64,000 nucleotides of DNA, from positions 1,550,001 through 1,614,000 of the forward strand of contig JANFAH010000002.1 of assembly GCA_024663395.1 (NCBI GenBank), written 5' to 3'. Positions 12,253-22,489 of the stretch are shown one piece after another. The notes beneath the pieces were generated by a model. The model searched no databases and was not told where the DNA came from. It worked only from the letters and a program-made list of their open reading frames with translations. Origin of the DNA: Pisolithus tinctorius. Taxonomy: Eukaryota > Basidiomycota > Agaricomycetes > Boletales > Pisolithaceae. Position numbers and translations under genes: made by a program. Position 1 is the stretch's first letter; each line of letters starts with the position of its first letter.

Positions 12253-12253
12253 A

Positions 12254-12660
12254 TTTTGTCATGACATCATTGTGGCTGTGTACCCCATGCCATCACTTTC
12301 CCACCATCAAAGCAGAGTGTGAATTTCTCATTGATGTGGCTGTGTTTATTATGTACACAGCTGCATTCAGCCCAACAAATGGCCCCTGATGGTATTAATA
12401 TCAGTATGCTTATGTAATCAGTTGGGGCAGAGTTTCAATCTAATTTTGTCATGACATCATTGTGGCTGTGTACCCCTTACCATCACTATCCCACCCTCAA
12501 GGTGGAGTTTGAATTTCTCATTGATGTGGCTGTGTCAACATATGCACAGCTGTATTCAGCTTCACAAATGGCCCCTGATGGTATTAATATCAGTATGCTT
12601 ATGTAATTATTTGTGGCAGGGTTTCATTACAAATTTGACATGACATCATTGTAGCTGTGT
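12254..12660 (+). repeat. 190-bp tandem repeat in the foldback core (about 2.2 copies)
   Basis: Copies start at about 12254 and 12444, and a third partial copy begins at about 12632. Each contains a CATGACATCATTG block, a TTGATGTGGCTGTGT block and a GGCCCCTGATGGTATTAAT block. Non-coding and very poor in CpG. Confidence 0.85.
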
Positions 12661-14520
12661 TTTCATTACCAATTAACTACTGGTCTGCTTTTGTGATTAC
12701 ATAAAAGTAATGTTGTGCTGTGCAGTGTGCCATTGGCATGTCATGTGATGTCATGTGACATGCTTTACTGCACATGCTGTGACCAGTGGCTGATGACCAA
12801 ACAGCAGCAAACAGAAAATTTTATAAAAGACACACTTCAACACACCACTCTTCATCTTTCTCTCCCCCATGTTCCTCTTACCACTCCCTTGATGCTGGAC
12901 TTCACCTATGTAGACTGCAGCTGCATGGGTTTAAGGTATGTCTTGTAGTATCCTGTTGTTGTCCTGCAGCCCACTGTGTGCCTGGCCAGCACACTATGGG
13001 TGTGTAGGTTACTGATACTATCTTCCTGTGGGTTCTGGGGGTTTAGTCTGTGCCTGCTTTCACAGGCCAGCTGGGGTTCTGGGGGGTTACATAGTCTGTA
13101 CCTGCTAGTGCAGGCCAGCTTAGGACTTTTTCATTGTGGGACCTGGGGGCTTAGTCTGTGCCTGCTAATGCAGGCCAGCTTTGTGGGTTCTGGGGGATTT
13201 ATAGTCTGTGCCTGCCAGTGCAGGCCAGCTTCTGACTGACATCTGTATTATCTTTGTACTAGTCTTTTAAATACCTTATTTTCTCTAGAGATCTCAGTGT
13301 CTTTCTGGGGAGGGGCCCCTCCAGGATGCCTGAGGTCTCAGTTCCACTTGGAACATTTGCTCTGTAACTTAGTCCTGTATTTTTCTTGGCTGTGTATTTG
13401 GTCAATCCTGTATTTTCTTGGCTGTGTATTTGCTCAATCCTGTATTTTCTGGGCTGTGTATTTGGTTGGTCATTCCTGTATTTCCTTGGCTGTGTATTTG
13501 GTTGGTCAATCCTTGTAGTTGCTAGGCTGTGTAACATGAATTGCCCCCATGCTGCTTGATTTTTTGAAGTTGTGTAACCATAACCCTAACCCTAGCAAAG
13601 GACATGCACTGGGCAAAGTAGAAATCCCACCACCCTGGTGATTGAGTCAAAGGGTAAACCTGAGGGTCAGATAAGTGTGAAATCTAAGGGATCCATACCA
13701 CATGGGGTGGGTGTGAGGTTGTGTGTAAGTAGTAGGCAAATGGGTATGGCATAGGCCAAAGACTTGGGACCCAAGACCAAACTGGACCATACCTGTCAGT
13801 CTTTGGATTACTGGCACTTGGGATCTTTGTGTTGGCTGTGCATACCTACATTGTAGCCTGCATTGCTTGTTGGTAGTACAGACATATGTTGGTAACTCAT
13901 GTGGTAGATACCTCAGTTTGAATATCAACTGTAATACCCCTATAGGTCTTCTTTATCAGCCTTCTGTCAGGACTTGTACAAGGACACTGCTACATAACAT
14001 GTCAACTACAGAGCAGGTCCACTTTGTGTTCAGTATCATTTGATCAACTTCATAACATCTCAGCTGTAATGTCCCACCCTTGGTACTGCATTGGTACTTG
14101 TCAGTGAGCATCAGCAGATCCCTAGAGCTTTATACCCCCCTTGGGTGAGAGGATCAGTTCACCTGATAAGAGACTTTAAAAGAAAACAAGCAGATAGACA
14201 ACTAAGTGCAGAATGTTAGATTAGGATCAAACATGAAGAATGGAGACATGGAAAGAGACTGTCAAGATTGGTTGCTCCTAGGGACAAAGGGGGGGGGGAG
14301 GTTCCACAACACTTAGTGATGAATGCTGATGTGGTACTGGCTACTGGGGGTCACAACCAAAAGGTGCCTAGTGGTGAAGGGAGACCTGCTGAAAGGCCAA
14401 AATGCAAGTAATGTGGAGGGGGCTTACTCTGTACATTGCCATGCTATCTTGCAATGCCCTCATACAAGTGTTGACAGAAAGCCAAAGGTACCAAAATTGA
14501 ACCTCTTATTGGTGTGGGTA
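12661..14520. other. Non-coding core of the foldback element with further short tandem repeats
   Basis: Two more degenerate arrays are visible. About 13025-13235 holds four copies of a unit of about 55-60 bp carrying TAGTCTGTGCCTGC and GCAGGCCAGCTT blocks. About 13370-13525 holds five copies of a unit of about 35 bp with CCTGTATTTTCTTGGCTGTGT. The rest (13530-14520) shows no gene I recognise. A G run lies at about 14290. Confidence 0.6.
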
Positions 14521-14533
14521 TGTGCATCTCCCA

Positions 14534-15666
14534 GTGAGGTCAGCCAACTCCACTTGCAGGAGGTGGGTGCATCCTCCCAACAGGTCAGCTGACCCCACTT
14601 CCAGGCAGTGGGTCTACCCTCCAAACAGGTCAGCCTACCCCACTTGCAGGAGGTGGGTGCATCCTCCCAACAGGTCAGCTGACCCCACTTCCAGGCAGTG
14701 GGTGCATCCTCCAAACAGGTTGGCTGACCCCACTTCCAGGCAGTGGGTGCACCCTCCAAACAGGTCAGCCAAACCCACTTCCAGGCACTGGGTGCACCCT
14801 CCAAACAGGTTGGCCAAACCCACTTCCAGGCAGTGGGTCCACCCTCCAAACAGGTCAGCCAAACCCACTTCCAGGCAGTGGGTCCACCCTCCAGCCAGGT
14901 CAGCCAACCCCACTTCCAGGCAGTGGGTCTGCCCTCCAAACAGGTCGGCCAAACCCACTTCCAGGCAGTGGGTCCACCCTCCAGCCAGGTCAGCATCAGT
15001 AAACCACTTTGTGAGCTGGCAGTCCTAGGGAATCTGTCCAGTGCTGGACAGCTCTGGACAGCTCTGGCCAGCAAAAGTGATTTACTGATGAGCCAACCCC
15101 ACTTCCAGGCAGTGGGTCCACCCTCCAGCCAGGTCAGCCAACCCCACTTCCAGGAGGTGGGTCCACCCTCCAGCCAGGTCAGCTGACCCCACTTCCAGGA
15201 GGTGGGTCCACCCTCCAGCCAGGTCAGCTGACCCCACTTTCAGGCAGTGGGTCCACCCTCCAGCCAGGCCAGCCAACCCCACTTTCAGGCAGTGGGTCCA
15301 CCCTCCAGCCAGGTCAGCCAACCCCACTTCCAGGCAGTGGGTCCACCCTCCAAACAGGTCAGCCAAACCCACTTCCAGGCAGTGGGTCCATCCTCCAAAC
15401 AGGTCGACTGAACCCACTTCCAGGCAGCGGATCCACCCTCCAAACAGGTCAGCCAAACCCACTTCCAGGCAGTGGGTCCATCCTCCAAACAGGTCAGCTG
15501 AACCCACTTCCAGGCAGTGGGTCCACCCTCCAAACAGGTCGGCCAACCCCACTTCCACACACCAGCCTACCCACCTTTGGGCACCATCGGCCAACATTGG
15601 TTAGTCCCACTTTTAGGACAAAATGTACATGTTGGATGACCCACTTTCAGGCCTACAGGTGACTGA
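14534..15666 (-). repeat. Right foldback arm: 20 x 45-bp units plus unique end
   Basis: Reverse complement of the left arm. Ten 45-bp units lie left of a small hairpin insertion at 14994-15090 and ten lie right of it. The unique outer end is about 15545-15666 and ends GTGACTGA, where Gypsy-B inserted. The right arm has about two and a half times as many units as the left. Because 45 is divisible by three, the array stays open in several frames, but these are not genes. Confidence 0.9.
14994..15090. mobile_element. 97-bp hairpin (MITE-like) element splitting the right arm array
   Basis: The ends CATCAGTAAA and TTTACTGATG are inverted copies, and the inverted match extends about 24 bp inward with few mismatches. 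It interrupts a 45-bp unit: removing it together with one AG restores the array sequence, so the target duplication appears to be the dinucleotide AG. No coding capacity. Confidence 0.65.
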
Positions 15667-16117
15667 TGTTACATTTCGCCCCTAACTTTTCCTCTTTACT
15701 GTATGGTTGCCTTGCTTTTGATCTGTTGGACTTAGTTTCCTTTTAGAGCTGTCTTCTCTCTGATCTGACAGCTCTCTATTCCCACCATTAGCATTACTAG
15801 CTTGTTGCATGCTTAGGACATGTGTCATCGTTGTTCAACCAATGGCGTAGTTACCTCAAGTACATGAGGATGCCTCATGGTCCTCTCTCTGTAGTATTTA
15901 GACTGCTGGCTCAAGTCCTGGAAACCCAGACTTGAGCTGCTCAATCATACACAGCATTCTCAGAACTTCGCCCTCAGTGTCCCTCACAAGGACCACTCTT
16001 ACCGGTGTTGCCCTAAATCCTCTGTTGTTTACAGAGGTTACTGCAGCCATTGCTCAGTAGAAACCTTAGTCTGTGATTCGAGCTCTCCCTATGTCTTGAC
16101 TTCAGTCGAGTGTAACA
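15667..16117 (+). repeat. 5' LTR of Gypsy-B
   Basis: 451 bp from TGTTACATTTCG to GTAACA, preceded by ACTGA. The sequence just after it (16118 onward) does not begin with TGG, so a standard tRNA primer-binding site is not obvious. Confidence 0.95.
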
Positions 16118-16379
16118 AAAGCTCAAGTCTACAGCCTTTGGCCGAAATGGTCACTGCTTAGTGCACCACCACGAACCCCCAAAACAACCGACATTGGGCG
16201 CCATTGCAACCCACTCGCAAAGAATCATCATCTGACGAGGAACAGGAGAGCACTGTCACAGACACCTCCTCCAATGAACCTGAACAACTGGATAGAGGCT
16301 GTACCTCTGGAATCCTCTCGAACCTCTTCACCCACCTGTACCCGCCACACTTCCTACACCCCCGACCCCACTGCCAAAT

Positions 16380-17285
16380 ATGATGTCCAGTTCATCGTCA
16401 AAGGGAATGACTGTTGTCTCTGGAGTCAAACCCACCGAACTAAAGATTGGTGCTCCGACTGATTTTGATGGAGACCAAAAGAATGCCATGAGCTGGCTGT
16501 ACTCTGTACAGACCTACCTCTTGGTCAACGAAGAACTGTACGACACTGACACCAAAAAGGTGGTCTACGCCTTGTCATACATGAAGAAAGGTGTCGCCCG
16601 TTCTTGGGCCGCTACCTATCAGAAGATTGCTCCGGAGAAAACAAATCCGAGCTTTGGAACCTTCACCGATTTTGTGAAGAATTTTAAGGAGTCTTTCACC
16701 TCCGCCGACACCGCTGGGACCACAATTGCCAAATTGCGAACCCTAAAACAGAAAGAATCGGTCGAACAGTATATCACCGATTTCTGAACCACCGCTGCTG
16801 ACTCTACCATCATGGAAGACGTTGCCTTGATCGAGTTCTTCTCACAAGGACTCAAACCTTTCATCATGAACAGGATTCACATGATGGAAACCACTCCCAC
16901 CAAAATTACTGAGTGGTACACCCAAGCACAAAAGTTCGATGCCAAGTGGAGGAAGGTGAACGAATTCTCCACAAAGAAAGAAAAGAGGACGTTCCACCCA
17001 AGAAACAATTTTGCTGAAGAAAAAGATCCAAACGCTATGGACATGGATGGAGTGAGACTCTCCAAAGAAGAACGAGACCATCACATTAAAGAAGGAAGAT
17101 GTTTCAGTTGCAGAAACAAAGGACATCTCTCCCAAGAATGTCCAGACAAGGGGAAAACTCCCCAGAAGAAAGTAAAGAAAATCCGCAAAATTGTAGAAGT
17201 AGAAGAAAGCAATGATGAAGAAAAAGTCGCTGGTCTGTCCATCGCTCTGGTAAACATTGCTAGAGCCCTTGGAAAGGATTTTTGA
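16380..17285 (+). pseudogene. Gypsy-B gag with CCHC zinc knuckle, one in-frame TGA
   Basis: The ATG at 16380 opens a Gag with the common fungal retrotransposon capsid region (about residues 25-200), followed by a basic linker. A zinc knuckle at about 17098-17140 reads CFSCRNKGHLSQEC (C-x2-C-x4-H-x4-C). The frame is broken by a TGA at 16785-16787 where CGA is expected, and otherwise stays open to TGA at 17283-17285. It overlaps the start of the pol frame by a few bases, so pol probably depended on a frameshift or reinitiation. Confidence 0.85.
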
Positions 17286-20200
17286 ATGGGAACTCTGTGT
17301 TGATGCCAGATGTTCCCCAAACTAAGGACAGTCTAGTTTCTGTTGCACCTGTACTTGTAATGTCCACACCAGAACGTACTATGCAGATTCCCGTTTCCCT
17401 TTACGCATCAGAAACTACCCTGAAAGTCGTCAACACTACTGCTCTAGTTGACTCTGGAGCAGAAATCTCTTGTATCGACTGGGGTTTTGTGCGAAAACAC
17501 CAAATCCCCACTCGACGCCTCGCTGAACCCATCCTCGCTAAAAATGCCGATGGAACCCAGAACTCAAAAGGAAGAATACTGTTTTCCGCCACTCTCTATT
17601 TTAAGGTTGAAGGACTCATCCACCAGGCCTTTTTCCATGTCATCAATTGTGGAACGGAAAACGTCATTCTGGGTCTCCCCTGGCTTCAAGAAAACAACCC
17701 AGTTGTAGACTGGAGAATGGGCACGTTGTCTATTGACAAGAAAACCGATAGATCAAAAGAATTGAAGCGCAACATCCTTTCCGTTGCCGTCGAAGAACCA
17801 ACTGTGAACCTTGTGTCCCCTGCCGAAAAGAAAGGGATAAACAAGTTCATGGACTATGAAGAACCAGAAGATGAAACCACCCGAGCGCACTTCGTGATGT
17901 CGGTTGGGAAACTCATCGAAGAAGCCAAGAAGATCAACCCCAATAATAGTCTTCTTCGAAAAATCACCATGGCTACGGAGTTAGCCCAAGAGGAGCACAA
18001 AAAGAAACCAAAGGCTGTCCTCCCTGAGGACTACAAAGACTTCACCTCGGTTTTCGAGAAACCATCCAATGGAATCCTACCCCCGTCGAGACCATACGAC
18101 CATGCCATAAACCTTGTAGAGGACTTTGTCCCTAAGGTGGCTAAAGCATATCTGCTCTCCCCCTCTGAACGAGTCTGCAGAAAGGTTTATCGAAGAAAAC
18201 CTTCGAGAAGGAAAGATCCGCCCCTCGAAGTCTCCCCAAGCCGCCCCCTTCTTCTTTGTAGGGAAGAAAGACAGTTCCTTATGCCCCTGTCAAGACTACA
18301 GGTACCTGAACAAGAATACGGTGAAGGACGCATACCCCCTTCCCCTCATCTCAGACCTTGTAGACAGGTTGAAGGGAGCCTCTGTCTTCACGAAGATGGA
18401 TGTCAGATCTGGCTATAACAATGTTCGGATCAAAGAAGGAGACCAATGGAAGGCCGCGTTCATCACACACAAAGGCCTCTTCGAACCCACTGTCATGTTC
18501 TTCGGTCTCTGCAACTCCCCCGCCACCTTCCAGCGATTCATGAATGACTCTTTCCGAGACATGATCGCCAAAGGATGGTTGGTCGTCTACATGGACAACC
18601 TCCTCATATTCTCGGATGACCCTGAAGAACACAAACGAAGGACCCGTCACATCCTCGAAAGAATGAAGGAACTTTCTCTCCCTCTGAAGTTAGAGAAATG
18701 CCATTTTGATCTTGCCGAGGTGGAATACCTTGGCATGATTATTAAAGAAAACACTGTCACCATGGACCCCGTCAAAGTCCAAGGCATTGCCGAATGGCCT
18801 GTCCCAAAGAAGGTCAAAGACATGCAATCCTTCTTAGGATTCGCAAACTTTTACAGAAGATTTGTCCCTTACTACTCGGACATTGCACGACCACTCATTG
18901 ACCTCACCAAGAAAATGATCGACTGGAACTGGTCAAAGAAGTGTCAGGAAGCCTTTGAACTCCTAAAAAGAATCTTCATGGCACAACCGACCCTTTGAAT
19001 GCCTGATACCTCTCGGCCATTCGCGATTACTACAGATGCGTCCAAATATGCAACAGGAGGAATCCTCCTACAAGAAGATTCGAATGGACAGTGGCAACCT
19101 TGTGCCTTTCTGTCTCAATCGTTTAACCCTGCAGAAAGAAACTACGACATATATGACAGAGAACTGCTTGGGTTATTCGAGCATTGAAGTCTTGGAGACA
19201 TTATCTCCATGGATCCCCATTCCCAGTTAAGGTCTTCACAGACCATAAAAACCTGACTTACTTCAAAGCACCCCAGAATTTGAATCATCAACAAGCCCAA
19301 TGGCTCCTCAACCTTGCAGACTTCGACCTGCAACTAGAGCATGTCCCTGGAAAGGAACTGGCCACACCCAATGCACTCTCCCACCAACCTGACCACATTC
19401 CAGAAGATGATGAAGACAACAAAGGAGTTACTCTTCTCCCACAAACTCTGTTTGTCAACCTCATCAATGCCAACCTCACTCAGAAGGTTGCATCATCTTC
19501 TATGAACGATCCTGTGGTCCAAACGGCACTTCGTGCCATTGAGAACATTGACATGCCACTCCCATTTAAATCCTGTTTCTCTGATTGGAGGTTTGACAAT
19601 GGAGTGTTACTTTACAAGGACCAGGTGTATATCCCTGATGACCCTATCCTCCGCCGGACCATTGTGTCCAACCATCATGACCACCCCTCCACTGGCCACC
19701 CCGGTGTCTTGAAAACCCGACAACTCGTCTCTTCCGAGTTTTGGTGGCCTGGACTCGCATCCTTTGTCCAAAAATACGTTGAAGGCTGCACTGTGTGCCA
19801 GCAAAACAAAGTAAATACTCACCCCACGACACTGCCTCTTACCCCTATTACCTCCACCTCGACCCGCCCTTTTCAACAGATCTCTTGTGATCTGGTCACC
19901 GATTTGCCCATTTCTAACGGCTATGATTCCCTTTTGGTCGTGGTAGACCATGGGCTTACAAAGGGGGTAATCTTAACACCAACCAAGAAAACTGCCTCCG
20001 CTGCTGATATTGCGGCGTTGTTTTTCAAGAAAGTCTACTCCTGCTTCGGGTTGTATGACAAGATCATATCAGATCGAGGCCCTCAGTTTACCTCCACCTT
20101 TGCAAAAGAGCTCGCTTCCCTTTTGGGGTACTCCCTTGCCCTGTCAACAGCATATCACCCACAAACCGACAGAGAAACAGAACGCATAAACCAAGAAGTG

Positions 20201-21178
20201 GAAACCTATCTCCACATCTTTTGCCAAAACGATCCCACCTCATGGGTGAACAACCTACCAATGGCCGAATTCGTGCACAACCACCACCCACACTCCATCA
20301 CTCATCAATCCCCGTTCTACCTCATGTACGGATATGAACCGAAACCCCTTCCATCCTTGATCATGGAAACCCACCTTCCTGCTGCCGAGTCTAGACTTGA
20401 AGAACTCAGAAAAGCTAGAGAAGAAGCCCTTGCGGCCCATGATCTAGCCAGAAAAACCATGAAAGACTGCTCGTCACGACCCTTCACCCCATTCCAGAAA
20501 GGTGATAAGGTTTGGCTAGAAGCACGAAATTTGAAATGTTCCTATGAAAATAGGAAACTCGCACCCAAACGAGAAGGACCCTTCACGATCTCCGACATCC
20601 TATCTCCAATTACGTATCGCCTTGCAATTCCCACACGATGGAAGATCCATAATGTCTTCCATGCTTCCCTTTTATCACCCTATCGCGAAAATGACGTTCA
20701 CAGACCAAACTTCCCGGCTCCACCACCTGATCCAGTTAATGAGGAAGAAGAATACGAAGTTGAGGTGATAGTCGGCCATAAAAGATCCGGCCACGGACAT
20801 GCCTTCTTAATCAAATGGAAGGGCTACCCTTCTTCTGAAAACTCGTGGCAGAAAGAAGCCCACCTTGAACATGCAGATGATACACTCTCTGCATATAAGA
20901 AACGTTTCCCAAAAGACTTCCCCCAGAAACAATCTACTCGACGTTCTACCTGCACTATCAGAAACATCTTTCTTGAAATGCCTCCTCATCGTTATACCTA
21001 TCCTCGAGAACCTTCTCGTTGTCACACCCCATTTGCTCGTCAACAACAACAACCTGCTAGTGATCAAATGATCTCTTCGTATCGACTTTTCATCGCAGAT
21101 CCCGCCGTCATCGGCACCGTTTACCATGAGGTAGACGAAGACTCCCCACTAGACCTCATGTATCATGCTACTATCTAA
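17282..21178 (+). pseudogene. Gypsy-B pol: protease, RT, RNase H, integrase, chromodomain (broken)
   Basis: The protease carries an intact LVDSGAE active site (about 17445-17465). A one-base shift at about 18170 moves the frame to the reverse transcriptase. There the catalytic box reads YMDN (18588-18599): the second Asp codon GAC has become AAC through loss of a CpG. A TGA at 18996 precedes RNase H (ITTDASKYA), and another one-base deletion at about 19180 restores the first frame. The integrase follows with an HHCC finger (about 19672-19808), the D, D and E residues at about 19891, 20071 and 20170-20195, and a GPF-type tail. A chromodomain (about 20740-20890, FLIKWKGYP) ends the protein. Stop at 21176-21178. 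Confidence 0.92.
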
Positions 21179-21250
21179 GCCCTCTGGCTTGAGGAACTTT
21201 CCCACTATGTTAACTGCCAGAACCCCCTTCTGTCCCCCACTTGTACCATC

Positions 21251-21988
21251 TTGAATGAAATCGCTGTCCAACAAGTTCCTCTTTTACTTAAACTCTTTGA
21301 CATCTTAGGAGGCGCAGACCTCATCTACAACGTCCGACAGTACCCTACGTTGATCGCTCCCCCTCCTCCTGGGTCTAGAAGACCCTCGGCCGCAACTTCC
21401 CCTCCAGTTTCCTCTGTGTCCACCTCCCCCCCAGCGTCGTCTCTGTCGTCCTCCCATTCCTCCCAGTCCTTGCGCTCTCTTCAAAGAGCTGACAGACCCC
21501 GTGCCTGCTGCTTGTCAGGCTCTAACCCTCAACCCTGCGAGTCTCATGACTCTCCATCTGAAGTAGACCCCGAGACCGCCTTCAGCGTCTCCCATGCTGA
21601 ACTCGACTACACATTAAATATCGTTGAAACCCTTGCTCAGTTGCCACCAACCCCTGTGCTGAACGCCATGACAGAGTTCAATAGACCTCTTACTCCATCC
21701 AATCCATGCTATCGTCAAGCATGTTACGTCTGCTGCCGCCTTGGCCACATCTGCGTCAACTGTGGACTGTATGAATGTCCCCTTTGCCACGCCACTCGTC
21801 CTGGGCATACTCAAGCCCAGTGTCCTTCTATATGCCCTCGTCGTCCTTTACAGGACAGAATAGCTACCCCCGCCCTGGTAGACGATCATACCCTCATTGG
21901 GAGCAAGGATAACGACTTGCACAGCAATGACTTTGACTTTGACGACTCCGCCATCAGCAACATGACCGGAGAACCTTATGGAGAGTAG
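21251..21988 (+). CDS. Extra ORF between Gypsy-B pol and 3' LTR, with two zinc-knuckle-like motifs
   Basis: An intact 245-codon frame starting with ATG lies downstream of pol, in the pol frame (after a TAA) and inside the element. The first part is Pro/Ser-rich. The second part holds CYVCCRLGHICVNC (C-x2-C-x4-H-x4-C, a true CCHC knuckle) and, 4 residues later, CPLCHATRPGHTQAQC (C-x2-C-x6-H-x4-C). The tail is Asp/Asn-rich. It could be a second nucleic-acid-binding protein of the element or a captured gene. That it stayed open while gag and pol gained stops may be chance. No homologue recognised. Confidence 0.6.
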   Translation: MNEIAVQQVPLLLKLFDILGGADLIYNVRQYPTLIAPPPPGSRRPSAATSPPVSSVSTSPPASSLSSSHSSQSLRSLQRADRPRACCLSGSNPQPCESHDSPSEVDPETAFSVSHAELDYTLNIVETLAQLPPTPVLNAMTEFNRPLTPSNPCYRQACYVCCRLGHICVNCGLYECPLCHATRPGHTQAQCPSICPRRPLQDRIATPALVDDHTLIGSKDNDLHSNDFDFDDSAISNMTGEPYGE

Positions 21989-22012
21989 TTGAAGTCAGGG
22001 ACTTCGACGCTT

Positions 22013-22025
22013 AGAAAGGGGGTAA
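22013..22025 (+). other. Polypurine tract of Gypsy-B
   Basis: AGAAAGGGGGTAA lies directly before the 3' LTR start TGTTAC at 22026, the expected site for plus-strand priming. Confidence 0.8.
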
Positions 22026-22476
22026 TGTTACGTTTCGCCCCTAACTTTTCCTCTTTACTGTATGGTTGCCTTGCTTTTGATCTGTTGGACTTAGTTTCCT
22101 TTTAGAGCTGTCTTCTCTCTGATCTGACGGCTCTCTATTCCCACCATTAGCGTTACTAGCTTGTTGCATGCTTAGGACATGTGTCGTCATTGTTCAACCA
22201 ATGGCGTAGTTACCTCGAGTACATGAGGATGCCTCATGGTCCTCTCTCTGTAGTATTTAGACTGCTGGCTCAAGTCCTGGAAACCCAGACTTGAGCTGCT
22301 CAATCATACACAGCATTCTCAGAACTTCGCCCTCAGTGTCCCTCACAAGGACCACTCTTACCGGTGTTGCCCTAAATCCTCTGTCATTTACAGAGGTTAC
22401 TGCAGCTGTTGCTCAGTAGAAACCTTAGTCTGTGATTCGAGCTCTCCCTATGTCTTGACTTCGGTCGAGCATAACA
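22026..22476 (+). repeat. 3' LTR of Gypsy-B
   Basis: 451 bp, same length as the 5' LTR, ending ATAACA and followed by ACTGA. The 13 differences from the 5' copy form ten CpG dyads in which one LTR has CA or TG and the other CG or the opposite decay product. Confidence 0.95.
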
Positions 22477-22489
22477 ACTGAAGGGTCTG

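Larger units (their letters stand above)
15667..22476 (+). mobile_element. Gypsy-B: nearly complete Ty3/gypsy chromovirus, inactivated
   Basis: Two 451-bp LTRs (15667-16117 and 22026-22476) bound gag, pol and an extra 3' ORF. The target duplication ACTGA is perfect (15662-15666 and 22477-22481). The LTRs differ at 13 positions, all transitions at CpG sites. Inactivating lesions are an in-frame TGA in gag, a frameshift before the reverse transcriptase, an Asp to Asn change in the catalytic box, a TGA before RNase H and a frameshift within RNase H. The element is 6810 bp and lies in the right arm of the foldback element. Confidence 0.95.
11757..22489. mobile_element. Foldback-like element with minisatellite terminal inverted repeats (Gypsy-B nested inside)
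   Basis: Without Gypsy-B and its duplication the element is about 3.9 kb. Its two arms are inverted copies of each other. Each starts with a unique region of about 110 bp whose end reads TTCAGTCAC, followed by an array of 45-bp units: 8 units in the left arm and 20 in the right, in opposite orientation. The core between the arms is non-coding and full of other tandem repeats. The target duplication is 11 bp. Long, internally repetitive and unequal inverted arms are the hallmark of foldback (FB/TU-type) elements, and a 9-11 bp duplication also fits Mutator-like elements. No transposase is visible, so it is non-autonomous or degraded. Confidence 0.8.

Noticed and set aside
11777..12264. Open frames of 130-160 codons on both strands across the left 45-bp array
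   Set aside because: The period is divisible by three, so the repeat is open in several frames at once. There is no codon bias, start context or domain.
13576..13592. TAACCCTAACCCTA, a telomere-like motif
   Set aside because: Only about two repeats. It is too short to call an interstitial telomere and lies inside the foldback core.
14460..15597. Open frames of 147-204 codons in the right 45-bp array
   Set aside because: Same artefact of a 45-bp period; parallel frames exist on both strands.
16118..16210. Primer-binding site after the Gypsy-B 5' LTR
   Set aside because: No TGG directly follows the LTR. A TGGGCGCC at about 16194 is too far away to support.
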